Assembly (NCBI GenBank): GCA_015491615.1
Contig: WFVN01000106.1
Location: 1-5,876, forward strand
Length of the DNA: 5,876 nt
DNA from: Gammaproteobacteria bacterium
Lineage (GTDB): Bacteria; Pseudomonadota; Gammaproteobacteria; S012-40
Reading direction: 5' to 3'
Made by a program: the position numbers and the translations under genes. Below, piece by piece: positions 5,697-5,876 of the stretch; the first letter of the stretch is position 1, and each line of letters begins with the position of its first letter. The notes under the pieces were generated by a model. It did not search any database. It saw only the letters and a list, made by a program, of their open reading frames with translations, and was not told the DNA's origin.

Positions 5697-5876
5697 GTCA
5701 TCAAGAACCTCAGCCTGCTCACCGGCGTGCAGATCATCACCACGCCGGAGGCGCGCACGGTCATCGAGGACGAAAGCCTGACCGTCGTCATCGAGCTGGC
5801 CTCGTCGATGACGCTGAAGGACTTCCTCAACCACATGGTCTCGCGCAGCGAGAACCTGGCGTGGACGGTCAAGAAC
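5688..5876 (+). CDS. Secretin/STN-like domain protein, internal fragment
   Basis: The frame continues to the last base of the window. Its genuine left limit is near 5688, although the frame itself is open from 5427. The 63 residues from 5688 read YLDVIKNLSLLTGVQIITTPEA, then LTVVIELASSMTLKDFLNHMV and SENLAWTVKN. This has the helix-strand-helix-strand pattern of the short secretin N-terminal (STN) fold: a helix ending in LTGVQII, a strand of the form LTVVIEL, a helix TLKDFLNHMV, and a final strand WTVKN. In known families this fold occurs in secretins (PilQ, GspD), TonB-dependent transducers and repeat proteins of Planctomycetes and related groups. Coding on this strand is supported by near-total G/C third positions. 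The N-terminus and any signal peptide are absent and the rest runs off the edge, so the full protein cannot be named. Confidence 0.6.

Noticed and set aside
5691..5834. First ~48 residues of the LysM-gene open frame as a real N-terminus
   Set aside because: Third codon positions are mixed here, while the plus-strand frame over the same bases has almost all G/C third positions and a recognisable fold pattern.

Overview
This is a GC-rich bacterial window. DeaD with a DbpA-type RNA-binding tail, NagZ of the cytoplasmic proteobacterial type, and DppB/DppC-type permeases together suggest a gammaproteobacterium. That placement is an inference from gene types and codon use; no marker gene fixes the lineage. 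Every gene shows strong G/C preference at third codon positions.

Layout, left to right. Positions 1-497 (+) hold the C-terminal part of a DEAD-box RNA helicase of the DeaD/CsdA type. It converges on a minus-strand block that reads from about 4175 down to 547: a DUF523 (TudS-like) protein, a DppB-type permease, a DppC-type permease and NagZ. These four genes are packed like an operon: a 7-nt overlap, a 4-nt overlap, then a 19-nt gap with a strong Shine-Dalgarno. The block couples an inner-membrane peptide-type importer with the enzyme that trims recycled muropeptides. A role in cell-wall recycling is plausible but inferred, because no binding protein or ATPase lies in the window.

Upstream of the block, 4176-4313 is a short spacer with a candidate promoter and a 10-bp inverted repeat. 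Beyond it, still on the minus strand, is a gene for a bitopic membrane protein: a cytoplasmic CheW-like stub, a long Pro/Ala/Glu-rich linker, one membrane segment and a periplasmic LysM domain.

The last ~190 bases are different. They code on the plus strand for a piece of a secretin/STN-like domain protein that runs off the right edge. The two reading frames meet near 5676-5696 with neither gene having a 5' end. This is not a normal divergent promoter region; it looks like a rearrangement breakpoint or an assembly chimera. The minus-strand open frame does continue to a GTG at 5834, but its first ~48 codons look like an antisense shadow.

No tRNA, rRNA, CRISPR array or insertion sequence was seen. 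The most unusual items are the CheW-like/LysM architecture and the headless junction.
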